From: CAZFLN01 sp964519905
GTDB taxonomy: Bacteria; Patescibacteriota; Microgenomatia; UBA1400; UBA1396
Length of the DNA: 30,458 nucleotides
Assembly (NCBI GenBank): GCA_964519905.1
Contig: CAZFLN010000013.1
Coordinates: 1 to 30,458, forward strand
Reading direction: 5' to 3'
The position numbers were made by a program, and so were the translations under genes. Positions 1 through 6,943 of this stretch are shown here, piece by piece. Position 1 is the stretch's first letter, and each line of letters starts with the position of its first letter. The notes beneath the pieces are model-generated. The model did not search any database, was not told the origin of the DNA, and saw only the letters and a program-made list of their open reading frames with translations.

Positions 1-621
1 CCCGGTCCGACCCGGACCTCGGTGTACACAAAACTGACCGGGACCAAATTATTGTTCCCAAGATCTTCTCCCAAAATAACACTGACGGATTCTTCTCCTC
101 GACCATACTCAAAGATTTCACGCAGTTGACGATGCTCTTCGATGAGGGTCAATACTGTTCGGGTGACATCAATATTCGAAAACTCCTGAAAGCCCAACAA
201 ATGAGCATACCCAGAATGATAGAGACGGTTCGAATCAGTGTTCATAACAAGTCCCACAGAATTCGAACGCTCAGCAATAATGCGCGCCGCTTCCATACAA
301 AGTTCGTCGAGCTGGTCACGGTTCTGCCAAATACGTTCTTTTACGGAAATTTCATCAGCCACGCTCNNNNNNNNNNCGCATAAGTTCGCGGATGTAAAAC
401 TTAATCGCCACGGCGGTAGGAATGCGGCCAGCGGAAGAGTGCGGCTTGCGTAAATACCCATGATTGGCCAAGTACACCATTTCGTTGCGGATAGTCGCTG
501 GAGAAATTCCGAAGTTGAATTTCTTGTCGATCGTTTCGGAACCAACGGCCTCACCAGTCGTCATGTATTTCTCAACGACGGCTCGTAGAATCTGAATTTG
601 GCGTCCGGTTAAATCGACCAT
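1..621 (-). CDS. hrcA: Heat-inducible transcription repressor HrcA (partial, contains assembly gap)
   Basis: HrcA represses chaperone operons by binding CIRCE operators. Residues 1-81 form the winged-helix DNA-binding domain (starts MVDLTGRQIQILRAVVEKY; later ISPATIRNEM and SAGRIPT, typical HrcA motifs). Ten N bases at 367-376 interrupt the frame. Beyond the gap the minus strand continues in another frame as recognisable HrcA sequence (SVADEISVKERIWQNRDQL, then the GLVMN, EEHRQL and ILGED stretches) and runs off the left edge. The two halves would join in frame if the real gap is a multiple of three bases, so the apparent frameshift is probably an assembly artefact. The 3' end, and whatever follows (often grpE/dnaK), lies outside. 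The ATG at 621 is chosen because the domain starts there; a promoter and CIRCE element sit directly upstream, and no Shine-Dalgarno is visible. Confidence 0.93.
367..376. other. Assembly gap (10 N)
   Basis: Ten consecutive N bases lie within hrcA. The coding frame differs on the two sides by an amount that a gap of 9, 12 or 15 real bases would repair, so ten is probably a nominal gap length. Confidence 0.97.
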
Positions 622-631
622 ATGTGTGCAT

Positions 632-660
632 ACTGTAAAACACTAGCAGTGATAAGTCAA
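632..660 (-). promoter_or_regulatory. Sigma70-type promoter of hrcA
   Basis: On the minus strand, TTGACT (655-660) and TACAGT (632-637) are separated by exactly 17 bases. The -10 box ends 10 nt before the hrcA ATG, so the predicted transcript starts about 3-4 nt upstream of the start codon and is effectively leaderless. The -35 box lies inside the spacer of the CIRCE-like palindrome, so HrcA binding would block polymerase. Confidence 0.6.
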
Positions 661-669
661 GAGTGCTAA
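643..669. promoter_or_regulatory. CIRCE-like operator (HrcA site)
   Basis: The right half GAGTGCTAA (661-669) is a perfect CIRCE half-site. Nine bases to its left is CTAGCAGTG (643-651), which matches the expected TTAGCACTC at 6 of 9 positions. The half-site/N9/half-site geometry and the position over the hrcA promoter fit autoregulation by HrcA. The left half is degenerate, so binding may be weaker than at a consensus site. The divergent glycosidase gene begins 46 nt away and could also be affected. Confidence 0.65.
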
Positions 670-702
670 ATCCGCTACTGGAACTTTGCCTTCTTCCTCC
701 GT

Positions 703-708
703 TATAGT
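703..708 (+). promoter_or_regulatory. Candidate -10 box of the GH39-like gene
   Basis: TATAGT ends 6 nt before the ATG at 715, which would place transcription initiation at about the start codon. No convincing -35 is seen at 16-18 bp spacing, so this rests on the -10 alone and on similar spacing at other first genes in the window. Confidence 0.4.
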
Positions 709-714
709 TGAGGG

Positions 715-2334
715 ATGGCTTCAAATGTGCGCTACCGATCTTCTCGCTTCTCTCTCTTTTTGAAAGTAATTCCTCTCCTCCTCCTGGCAATTGCGGGAGT
801 GGTAGCAGCCACGCAAATTGATCAGGTGCGCGAGTTTTTCACTCGTGCCAGCGGAGAACCAGCCAATATCCAGATTGATCCAACGCTCAGTTTTGGACCA
901 GTGACCAAACCTTGGAAAAATTTGGCACAAGGCGGTGAAATGCATGACTGGACGCTCGATCCGATTCGCTCTAAAGTCGCTGCGCTGGAACCTGAATATA
1001 TTCGAATTGACCATATTTACTCTTTCTTTGACATTGTAAAAATTGATGGCAGTGGAAACAAAACGTACGACTTTTCCAAAATGGATGTGGTGGTGGACGG
1101 AATTCTTTCCACCGGTGCGAAACCGTACATTTCTCTCAGTTACATGCCAACCAATTTGTCTGACGACGGAACCATCACCGGAAAACCAAGAAACTATGGA
1201 GACTGGCAAGACTTGGTGCGTGCTACCGTGCAGCATTACTCTGGAACAAAAGGCATTAATAATGTCATTTACGAAGTCTGGAACGAGCCAGACCTCTTTG
1301 GAGGCTGGAAAACCTACGGCGAGAAAAACTATCTTGATCTCTACACCTATGCTGCCCGTGGTCAGGCACAAACCAAAAATACCAAACCATATCAATTTGG
1401 TGGCCCTGGAATAACGGCTCTCTATCGCAACTGGTTTGTAAATTTGGTCGAACATACAGAACGAAATAATCTTCGACTGGATTTCTTCTCTTGGCATCGC
1501 TACAACACGAATCTGGATATATTCCGCAAAGATATTCAAGATGCGAGCGCTTGGCGCAACGAATATCCACAACGCAGCGACTTACAGTTCCACGTGACTG
1601 AGTTTGGACACGATTCCGAAAACCACCCTGGATACGACACGAATTTCGGCGCGGCTCACACCGTGGCGGCGCTGATTGAGTTCTCTGAGGGTGTGAGCCG
1701 CGCCTTCGCCTTCGAGATCGAGGATGGAAAAGATCCAAACGGTCAAGAACGTTGGGGTCGCTGGGGGATGCTGACCAACCGTGAATTTGGCAATAACATT
1801 AAGCCTCGTTACCAAGCACTGCGCCTCTTGAATCGCCTGGAAGGTGACGAAATTCAACTGCTTGGAAAAGGAACCTGGGTAAAAGCGATCGCCACACGAA
1901 ATGGACCAGTGATTGAAGTTGTTTTAGCAAACTACGACCGGTTCGGAACCAATGTTGAGAATGTACCCCTGTTGTTCCAAAATGTAGGGACCGGCGGCTT
2001 CACACTCGAGATTACAGACCTGGCCGGATCAACCCGAAAAGTCCCACTCACCAGTGAAGGAAATGATCTTTCAGCAGAAATCTTTATGGGAGCAAACTCT
2101 GTTCTGTTCGTGCGACTGGTTCCGAACGAAGGATTGATTCCGCTCTTCTTAAATCGTGCTCAGCAGAACGCTGCGAGCACCGGTCTCGTGGATTCACCAA
2201 CCCCTCAGCCAGAGGTTGTAGTCCCAACGATTCCACCCACGCCGGTCCCAACACTCGCACCGGCAGCAGAAGCCCCATTCCAACTGCAGTTTGAAAGTGC
2301 GACTGAGGTGGTGACAGAGACAGTCACTGAATAG
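715..2334 (+). CDS. Membrane-anchored GH39-like glycoside hydrolase
   Basis: A 539-residue clan GH-A glycosidase resembling family 39 (beta-xylosidase/iduronidase type). A basic N-terminus and hydrophobic segment at about residues 14-32 form a signal anchor or uncleaved signal peptide, so the catalytic part should be outside the membrane. The (beta/alpha)8-type domain follows, with the acid/base glutamate in the WNEPD motif (E191) and a likely nucleophile in HVTEFG (E296). A beta-rich region spans about 380-470, then a Pro-rich linker at 494-520 and a Thr/Glu-rich tail. The substrate cannot be read from sequence. It is convergent with a GT4 glycosyltransferase, which suggests remodelling of cell-surface glycans. 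The ATG at 715 gives the complete signal segment. Confidence 0.82.
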   Translation: MASNVRYRSSRFSLFLKVIPLLLLAIAGVVAATQIDQVREFFTRASGEPANIQIDPTLSFGPVTKPWKNLAQGGEMHDWTLDPIRSKVAALEPEYIRIDHIYSFFDIVKIDGSGNKTYDFSKMDVVVDGILSTGAKPYISLSYMPTNLSDDGTITGKPRNYGDWQDLVRATVQHYSGTKGINNVIYEVWNEPDLFGGWKTYGEKNYLDLYTYAARGQAQTKNTKPYQFGGPGITALYRNWFVNLVEHTERNNLRLDFFSWHRYNTNLDIFRKDIQDASAWRNEYPQRSDLQFHVTEFGHDSENHPGYDTNFGAAHTVAALIEFSEGVSRAFAFEIEDGKDPNGQERWGRWGMLTNREFGNNIKPRYQALRLLNRLEGDEIQLLGKGTWVKAIATRNGPVIEVVLANYDRFGTNVENVPLLFQNVGTGGFTLEITDLAGSTRKVPLTSEGNDLSAEIFMGANSVLFVRLVPNEGLIPLFLNRAQQNAASTGLVDSPTPQPEVVVPTIPPTPVPTLAPAAEAPFQLQFESATEVVTETVTE

Positions 2335-2359
2335 CTGAATAAAAAACAGCAACGAAATA

Positions 2360-3502
2360 CTATTTTGTTGTGTTCTGAATAATTTTCGCTAGGCCTGTAG
2401 AAAAACTCTGGAGCGAGTATTGCTGGACACTTTTTTGAATGACTGTGTAGTTCCACGTCTTGGTATTGGCGCGGCGAACCGCTTCGAGCCAGTCAGCTTG
2501 TTTGAGTGAATCAACCAAAATTCCAGAAACGCCATCCTGCACCGTAAACTGCGGTTCGCCGCTGCGATGCGCTACCACTGGTGTCCCTGCTGCCATTGCC
2601 TCGATTGGGACGATCCCGAAGTCTTCGTCCTCAGCTGGAAAAATCACAAACTTTGCTCGCTGATACAATTCAGCCACAACCTTGTCACTGGCCCCGCCGA
2701 GCATTTCAGTTTCTGGACCAGCCAGTTTTTTCAAATCATCAAATAAAGCACCGGTACCAACAATTTTGAGAGGAATTCCCAGGGTTTGACAGGCATGGAG
2801 CGCCAATTCTGGATGCTTACTGTACGCTAAACGGCCAACAAATAAGGCAAATGTTCGCTGCTCTTTTTCCAGCACTGGCAATCGCTGATCTACTACACGA
2901 ACCGGTGGCGGCAACAACTCACTTTCACGACGATAAAACTTCTTGATTCGCTCCTGCGTTGTTCGACTGTTCGCAATCAAGACATCTGGACGTTGCGCGG
3001 TTTGGAAATCCACGTACCGCATCCAGGTATTAATAACACTCCCCACAACACGGGTAATCGGATTCTTGCGCCAATTAGTCATAGTTGAGTAACCATACAA
3101 AGATCGTGGCGGTGTATGTACATAGCTCAGATGAACGGCACCGCGGCGCGGTCGCACTGCTTTGGCCATGTACATGTTGGTAGAGGAAAGAATCACATCG
3201 AACTCGCTCAAATCGAGACTCTCAAACGTCCGCGCCGCAAAAATGCGGTAGGGAGAAACCAACGCTTTAGCAAACGGCAACCACCGCAGCCACGTTTGGC
3301 GAATGTCCCAGTTTGCGAATCGCTTAGCATGTTTTCCAAGTCGCTTGGGGTCAAAAATTGCCACGTACACTGGCGCCGCTGGAAAAATCTCGTGCATTAC
3401 TTCCACGACTCGTTCGGCACCGCCATACTCTCTCAGGTAATCATGCACCAACGCCACTTTTTTTTGCTTTGGAGAAGATGCAGTGGAAGATGCGGCGCTC
3501 AT
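2360..3502 (-). CDS. Family 4 glycosyltransferase (GT-B fold)
   Basis: A 380-residue GT4 retaining glycosyltransferase. The N-terminal Rossmann domain contains VHDYLREYGGAERV (residues 19-32), the glycine-rich acceptor-side loop typical of the family. The C-terminal nucleotide-sugar domain begins near FVGRLAYSKHPELAL (221-235) and carries the EX7E motif at E293 and E301 within EDFGIVPIEAMAAGTPVV. There is no transmembrane segment, so it should act on the cytoplasmic membrane face with a sugar-nucleotide donor on a lipid or polysaccharide acceptor. The exact sugars are unknown. The first 13 residues are Ser/Ala-rich and outside the fold. It converges with the GH39-like gene, 25 bases apart and with no hairpin terminator between. 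A weak -10 (TATGCT, minus strand, 3514-3519) sits 11 nt before the ATG. Confidence 0.88.
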   Translation of the reverse strand: MSAASSTASSPKQKKVALVHDYLREYGGAERVVEVMHEIFPAAPVYVAIFDPKRLGKHAKRFANWDIRQTWLRWLPFAKALVSPYRIFAARTFESLDLSEFDVILSSTNMYMAKAVRPRRGAVHLSYVHTPPRSLYGYSTMTNWRKNPITRVVGSVINTWMRYVDFQTAQRPDVLIANSRTTQERIKKFYRRESELLPPPVRVVDQRLPVLEKEQRTFALFVGRLAYSKHPELALHACQTLGIPLKIVGTGALFDDLKKLAGPETEMLGGASDKVVAELYQRAKFVIFPAEDEDFGIVPIEAMAAGTPVVAHRSGEPQFTVQDGVSGILVDSLKQADWLEAVRRANTKTWNYTVIQKSVQQYSLQSFSTGLAKIIQNTTK

Positions 3503-3544
3503 ACCGCCACTCTAGCATATTGAGTAGCATTTTCGCCAGGGCTG

Positions 3545-3553
3545 TGGTATAGT
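3545..3553 (+). promoter_or_regulatory. Extended -10 promoter of the initiator tRNA gene
   Basis: TGG followed by TATAGT (3548-3553) forms an extended -10 element 32 nt before the mature tRNA 5' end. No -35 is found at 17 bp; TTGAGT at 3520-3525 is 22 bp away, which is too far. Confidence 0.45.
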
Positions 3554-3585
3554 GACGTTCTGTCCGTTTCACAACGACACCGACG

Positions 3586-3655
3586 CGCGGGGTAGTGTAC
3601 GGTTGCACGCGAGGCTCATAATCTCGCAGACAAGGTTCGATTCCTTGCCCCGCAA
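3586..3655 (+). tRNA. Initiator tRNA-fMet (CAT), non-canonical anticodon stem
   Basis: A 70-nt cloverleaf. The acceptor is CGCGGGG (3586-3592) against CCCCGCA (3648-3654), with an unpaired C1-A72, the hallmark of bacterial initiator tRNA, and discriminator A3655. The anticodon CAT is at 3617-3619 in the loop CTCATAA. The T arm is CAAGG/TTCGATT/CCTTG. CCA is not encoded (CAC follows). Oddities: the anticodon-stem pairs 29-41, 30-40 and 31-39 are A-U, G-C and G-U instead of three G-C pairs; the D loop has only about 6 nt; pair 11-24 is U-A rather than the A-U common in initiators; and the variable loop is 4 nt. It is the only RNA gene seen in the window. Confidence 0.9.
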
Positions 3656-3674
3656 CACTTTTTTTCCAAAATAT

Positions 3675-4142
3675 ATGCGCCTCTGGAGTCTCCACCCACA
3701 ATTTCTCGATTCAAAAGGCTTAGTAGCTCTCTGGCGTGAAGGTCTCCTGGCATTACACGTGCTGCGGGGACAAACCAAAGGATACCAGCACCATCCACAG
3801 CTGCAACGCTTTCGAGAGCAGGAAAACCCAGTCGCAGCTCTCAATTGGTATCTCCATGAAGTGGTACACGAGGCGGATAGTCGAGGGTATCGGTTTGATA
3901 GAACAAAACTCTCAGAGCCCTCCAGGGTTCCACTCATTCCCGTCACAACGGGTCAGCTTGAATACGAAACAAAGCATCTCAAAAGCAAGCTTCAGACGAG
4001 AGATCCAAAAAGGTTTGCTCTCTATCTGAACACAATCCAACTTCCACCGCACCCGAGTTTTTCAGTTTCATCTGGTGATATTGCTGTGTGGGAGCGATCA
4101 AGTTTTGGAAAATCAAAAAACCAAAACCAAAGTCTATCTTAA
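3675..4142 (+). CDS. Pyrimidine dimer DNA glycosylase (Pyr_excise family, DenV-like)
   Basis: A 155-residue protein opening MRLWSLHPQFLDSKGLVALW, with WREGLLA then TKGYQHHPQLQRF: the signature of the Pyr_excise family (relatives of T4 endonuclease V), which cleaves the glycosyl bond at cyclobutane pyrimidine dimers in base-excision repair. The Glu in WRE (residue 22) aligns with the catalytic Glu23 of T4 DenV (in YRE). The open frame extends upstream through the tRNA, but the family N-terminus fixes the start at 3675, only 19 nt after the tRNA. No Shine-Dalgarno and no separate promoter are visible, so it may be co-transcribed with the tRNA and freed by tRNA 3' processing. Its last 9 bases overlap the end of the convergent orphan gene. 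Confidence 0.85.
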   Translation: MRLWSLHPQFLDSKGLVALWREGLLALHVLRGQTKGYQHHPQLQRFREQENPVAALNWYLHEVVHEADSRGYRFDRTKLSEPSRVPLIPVTTGQLEYETKHLKSKLQTRDPKRFALYLNTIQLPPHPSFSVSSGDIAVWERSSFGKSKNQNQSLS

Positions 4143-4532
4143 TGTCTCTTCAAAGTAAGAAAGTGCTCGGAGATTTTGAACGTTTGCTTGAATCAAAGTA
4201 ACCAAAAATTCGAGAAACTCTTGACTTGCTAGAGGCTTGAGCTTCTCTTGAAACTCACTGTTCGAGGGATACTGCTCTGAACTTGTATCCAACAATGAAT
4301 ACACACGAGTGTGAATTTCACTCAGATGGACATCAAGAATATCAATAGACTCTGCGGGAACGAACCCGTCAGGATCAGAATTCTTCAGAACTGACTGCTC
4401 CTTGAGAGCAATAAAGGCTGCAAAAATCTGTGGATAGTGTAAATTCCAACCAAACAGAGAATCGAGAAGCTCTGCTCTTTCATCAGAATTTTTGAGTGGT
4501 GAAATAGGTTGATGCTCAAGTGATGTAAACAT
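4134..4532 (-). CDS. Hypothetical protein, mostly alpha-helical
   Basis: I do not recognise this family. From the ATG at 4532 it encodes 132 residues (MFTSLEHQPISPLKNSDER...); an in-frame TTG at 4568 would add 12 residues. Neither start has a strong Shine-Dalgarno. The sequence is soluble and acidic, with predicted amphipathic helices and no membrane segment, Cys cluster or nucleotide-binding motif. It converges on the dimer glycosylase with a 9-nt overlap of 3' ends and is divergent from the ABC exporter. It has no visible similarity to the neighbouring 133-residue orphan. That it is a real gene is inferred from its long open frame, its compact placement and the lack of a competing frame. 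Confidence 0.55.
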   Translation of the reverse strand: MFTSLEHQPISPLKNSDERAELLDSLFGWNLHYPQIFAAFIALKEQSVLKNSDPDGFVPAESIDILDVHLSEIHTRVYSLLDTSSEQYPSNSEFQEKLKPLASQEFLEFLVTLIQANVQNLRALSYFEETLR

Positions 4533-4576
4533 CTTTTGAATTCTACCAAAATCAAACCCGAAACGCAAATCTCGGG

Positions 4577-4605
4577 TCGATAAGACTGATTTTCTCTGCT
4601 ATACT
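4577..4605 (+). promoter_or_regulatory. Candidate promoter of the ABC exporter gene
   Basis: TCGATA (4577-4582, 4 of 6 to TTGACA) and TATACT (4600-4605, 5 of 6 to TATAAT) are 17 bases apart. Transcription would start near 4612 and give a leader of about 54 nt, in contrast to the near-leaderless promoters elsewhere in the window. Confidence 0.5.
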
Positions 4606-4613
4606 AAAAAATC

Positions 4614-4643
4614 CACACGTCTGCACGCTTTTTGCGCAGTGTG
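4614..4643. other. Hairpin in the ABC exporter leader
   Basis: CACAC (4614-4618) pairs with GTGTG (4639-4643), with inner short pairings (TGC/GCA, GC/GC) around a T5 loop. On the plus strand it lies 22 nt before the ATG. On the minus strand it is followed by GATTTTTT, so it could also act as a terminator for antisense transcripts. The bulges make its stability uncertain. Confidence 0.35.
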
Positions 4644-4665
4644 AAGAAAATATCTCTAGAAGAAA

Positions 4666-6513
4666 ATGAGTAACCAACAGAGTCCTCAGACTCCAAATAC
4701 TATTTTGCGGGTGGTCCCTTTTGCCCGTCCCTACTGGAAACGCCTGGCAGTCATTGCCGGGTTAATCGGCGTGATGGCGCTCTTGAACCAGGTAGAACCC
4801 TTCGTGAGCCAACAAGTAGCCGACAGTCTCATCCAAGGCACGTTCCCAGACAAAACAGAGTCTCAACTCCAGTGGCTGCTCGTACTCCTTGGTGTGTTCC
4901 TGGCAAGTAAATTATTTGCCAGTATTCTCAATCGTATCACCTGGTTCATGACCAACCTGTTTGCCTTTGAGTTTGAGTCCTTCCTCAAGAATCAGGGATT
5001 TGCACACCTGATGAAGCTCTCGATGTCATTCTTCAACGAGCAATCCGCTGGCGACATGATGAGCAAACTGGATCGCGGAGTCAATCGCATCATCATGATC
5101 GTCAACAACTCGGGCATGCACTTTTTGCCCAGTTTGACCACCGCCCTCGTTTCGCTCGTAATCGTCACCTACTACGAATGGCGCATCTCCTTGTCCATTC
5201 TGCTCGCTTTCATTCCTTACACGCTCATTAATCGCTGGCGCTTTGAACGCAACAGTGCTCTTGAGAAAAAAGAGTATAAATTATTCGATAAACAGTACAG
5301 CCACTTCTGGGAAGTCTTGAGCTCCATGTCGCTGATTAAATCGTTCCGCAGTGAAAAATTTGAGATCCGCAAACTGCAAAAATTCTACGATACCGTGCTA
5401 CAACTCCGTCGTGAAATGGAGCAAAATACCAACAAAGCCATGGCTGGCGACCTCTTTTTAGAAACGTGGAACTGGGCGATGTACGCGTATATCGTCTGGC
5501 TGGCGTTTTCGGGCAGTATTACTGTTGGATCCATGGTTTTGCTGGTGGGTATGATTAAGCTGATTCGCGAGCCGTTGTGGCAACTGAACTGGATTTTCTG
5601 GGAAGTAAAACGAGCCGGAATCGGCGCCCGCGACTTTTTCCGAATTATGGACGTAGAACCAGAAGTCACCGACCCAGAAAATCCAAAAACACTCACCGAC
5701 ATCCGTGGTGAAATTATTTTCGACCAAGTGAGTTTCGTGTATAAGAATAAAGGGCCACTCCCCAATATTTTGCTTGACGACGAAGAACTGGCCGAAAAAG
5801 AAGCTGGACAGGGACCACAAACCGTTTTTGAAGACGTGACGTTTACCCTCGAAGCTGGAAAAACAACTGCCTTTGTTGGACCCTCTGGATCTGGGAAAAC
5901 CACTGTTGGCGCGCTGATTATTCGCTACTTTGATCCAGATTCTGGAAAAATCCTCCTGGATGGAGTAAATTTGCGAGACCTCCGACAAGAAGACATTCGC
6001 CAGCATGTGGGACTGGTCAGTCAGGATCCGTTTCTCTTTGCCGACACGATTGCCGAAAACCTCCGTTACGCCAAGCCAGATGCCACCGAAGCGGAAATGT
6101 TTGCCACTGAATTTATTGAAAAGCTCCCAGCTGGTTTACAAACCAAAATTGGCGATCGTGGTGTAAAGCTTTCTGGCGGACAACGCCAACGACTTTCCTT
6201 GGCGCGAACAATCTTGCGCGATCCAAAAATCATTGTCCTCGATGAGGCCACGAGTGCACTGGACTCAGAGTCAGAAATGTACATTCAACAAGCTCTCAAC
6301 AAAATTCTCAAAAATCGTACCGCGATTATCATCGCTCACCGACTTTCGACTATTCAACGCGCCGACAAAATTATCGTGCTCAAAGACCACCAGGTGTTTG
6401 AGCAGGGATCTCACGCGGACCTCCTCAAAAAGGACGGGCTCTATGCCAGTCTCTTCAAGATTCAGTCTGGACAGGCAGAAACACTCAAAGAGTGGGAGCT
6501 GGTTGAGAATTAG
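4666..6513 (+). CDS. ABC exporter, fused membrane and ATPase domains (MsbA/multidrug-like)
   Basis: A 615-residue half-transporter that would act as a dimer in the cytoplasmic membrane. The transmembrane domain occupies about residues 20-320 with the usual hydrophobic segments. The ATPase domain has A-loop VSFVYK (Tyr359), Walker A GPSGSGKT (405-412), Q-loop Gln453, signature LSGGQ (503-507), Walker B IIVLDE (522-527) and switch His558. An acidic insertion at about 361-385 lies between the A-loop strand and Walker A. The substrate is unknown; lipid, peptide or drug export are all possible. It has its own promoter and a leader hairpin, with only a weak purine stretch (AGAAGAAA) before the ATG. 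Its 3' end overlaps the convergent orphan by 4 nt. Confidence 0.9.
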   Translation: MSNQQSPQTPNTILRVVPFARPYWKRLAVIAGLIGVMALLNQVEPFVSQQVADSLIQGTFPDKTESQLQWLLVLLGVFLASKLFASILNRITWFMTNLFAFEFESFLKNQGFAHLMKLSMSFFNEQSAGDMMSKLDRGVNRIIMIVNNSGMHFLPSLTTALVSLVIVTYYEWRISLSILLAFIPYTLINRWRFERNSALEKKEYKLFDKQYSHFWEVLSSMSLIKSFRSEKFEIRKLQKFYDTVLQLRREMEQNTNKAMAGDLFLETWNWAMYAYIVWLAFSGSITVGSMVLLVGMIKLIREPLWQLNWIFWEVKRAGIGARDFFRIMDVEPEVTDPENPKTLTDIRGEIIFDQVSFVYKNKGPLPNILLDDEELAEKEAGQGPQTVFEDVTFTLEAGKTTAFVGPSGSGKTTVGALIIRYFDPDSGKILLDGVNLRDLRQEDIRQHVGLVSQDPFLFADTIAENLRYAKPDATEAEMFATEFIEKLPAGLQTKIGDRGVKLSGGQRQRLSLARTILRDPKIIVLDEATSALDSESEMYIQQALNKILKNRTAIIIAHRLSTIQRADKIIVLKDHQVFEQGSHADLLKKDGLYASLFKIQSGQAETLKEWELVEN

Positions 6514-6911
6514 CGTGTCTCAAATCTTTCAATAATTTTGCTACCGAAAGTAGTCAAAAATGGACGTACTTCCTCAGGAGAAATGAAGATATTGAACTGT
6601 TGTCGAAGAATCTCGCAAAACACCTCGGTACTTGCCTCAGTGAACTCGTTTCCAACAATTTTCAGTTCCGGATCTGTAAGAAAATCGAGTGCTACATGCA
6701 AGCCGATGTTGTATGCTTGATCTGGAGTTTGGTCTGGAAAAAGTCGCAGCACTGACGATATATATTCAGGTCCCTCTTCTGACAGTACCTGATCGAAAAG
6801 AAGTGATGCGCCCGCATCAGCGAATTCTTGGGAAGAATTTTGTTCTTTCAATCTACTCTGTAAACTATCGATTCTCTTCTCAATTATTTTAATAATTCCC
6901 TCTTTGCCCAC
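6510..6911 (-). CDS. Hypothetical protein, helical
   Basis: An unrecognised 133-residue protein. It starts with GTG at 6911, preceded at a suitable distance by the purine-rich Shine-Dalgarno AAAGGG, which supports the start and the reality of the gene. It begins with a basic helix (GKEGIIKIIEKRIDSLQSRL) followed by acidic helical sequence; no signal peptide, membrane segment or catalytic motif is visible. It converges on the ABC exporter with a 4-nt overlap and is divergent from the kinase-like gene. A TGC-TATAGT extended -10 lies 23 nt upstream. Confidence 0.6.
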   Translation of the reverse strand: MGKEGIIKIIEKRIDSLQSRLKEQNSSQEFADAGASLLFDQVLSEEGPEYISSVLRLFPDQTPDQAYNIGLHVALDFLTDPELKIVGNEFTEASTEVFCEILRQQFNIFISPEEVRPFLTTFGSKIIERFETR

Positions 6912-6934
6912 ACTGCCCTTTCTGTGTTTTAAGC

Positions 6935-6943
6935 ACTATAGCA
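6935..6943 (-). promoter_or_regulatory. Extended -10 promoter of the 133-residue orphan gene
   Basis: On the minus strand, TGC (6941-6943) followed by TATAGT (6935-6940) matches an extended -10. The predicted start leaves about 16 nt of leader containing the AAAGGG ribosome-binding site. No -35 is recognisable. Confidence 0.45.

Noticed and set aside
721..1572. 283-codon open frame antisense to the GH39-like gene
   Set aside because: It lies wholly opposite a protein with clear catalytic motifs and has no recognisable domain; it is a shadow frame.
3552..3674. N-terminal extension of the dimer glycosylase through the tRNA
   Set aside because: It would translate the tRNA gene; the family N-terminus begins at the ATG at 3675.
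5458..6006. 182-codon open frame antisense to the ABC ATPase domain
   Set aside because: Opposite strand of a highly conserved domain; composition is that of a reverse-frame shadow.
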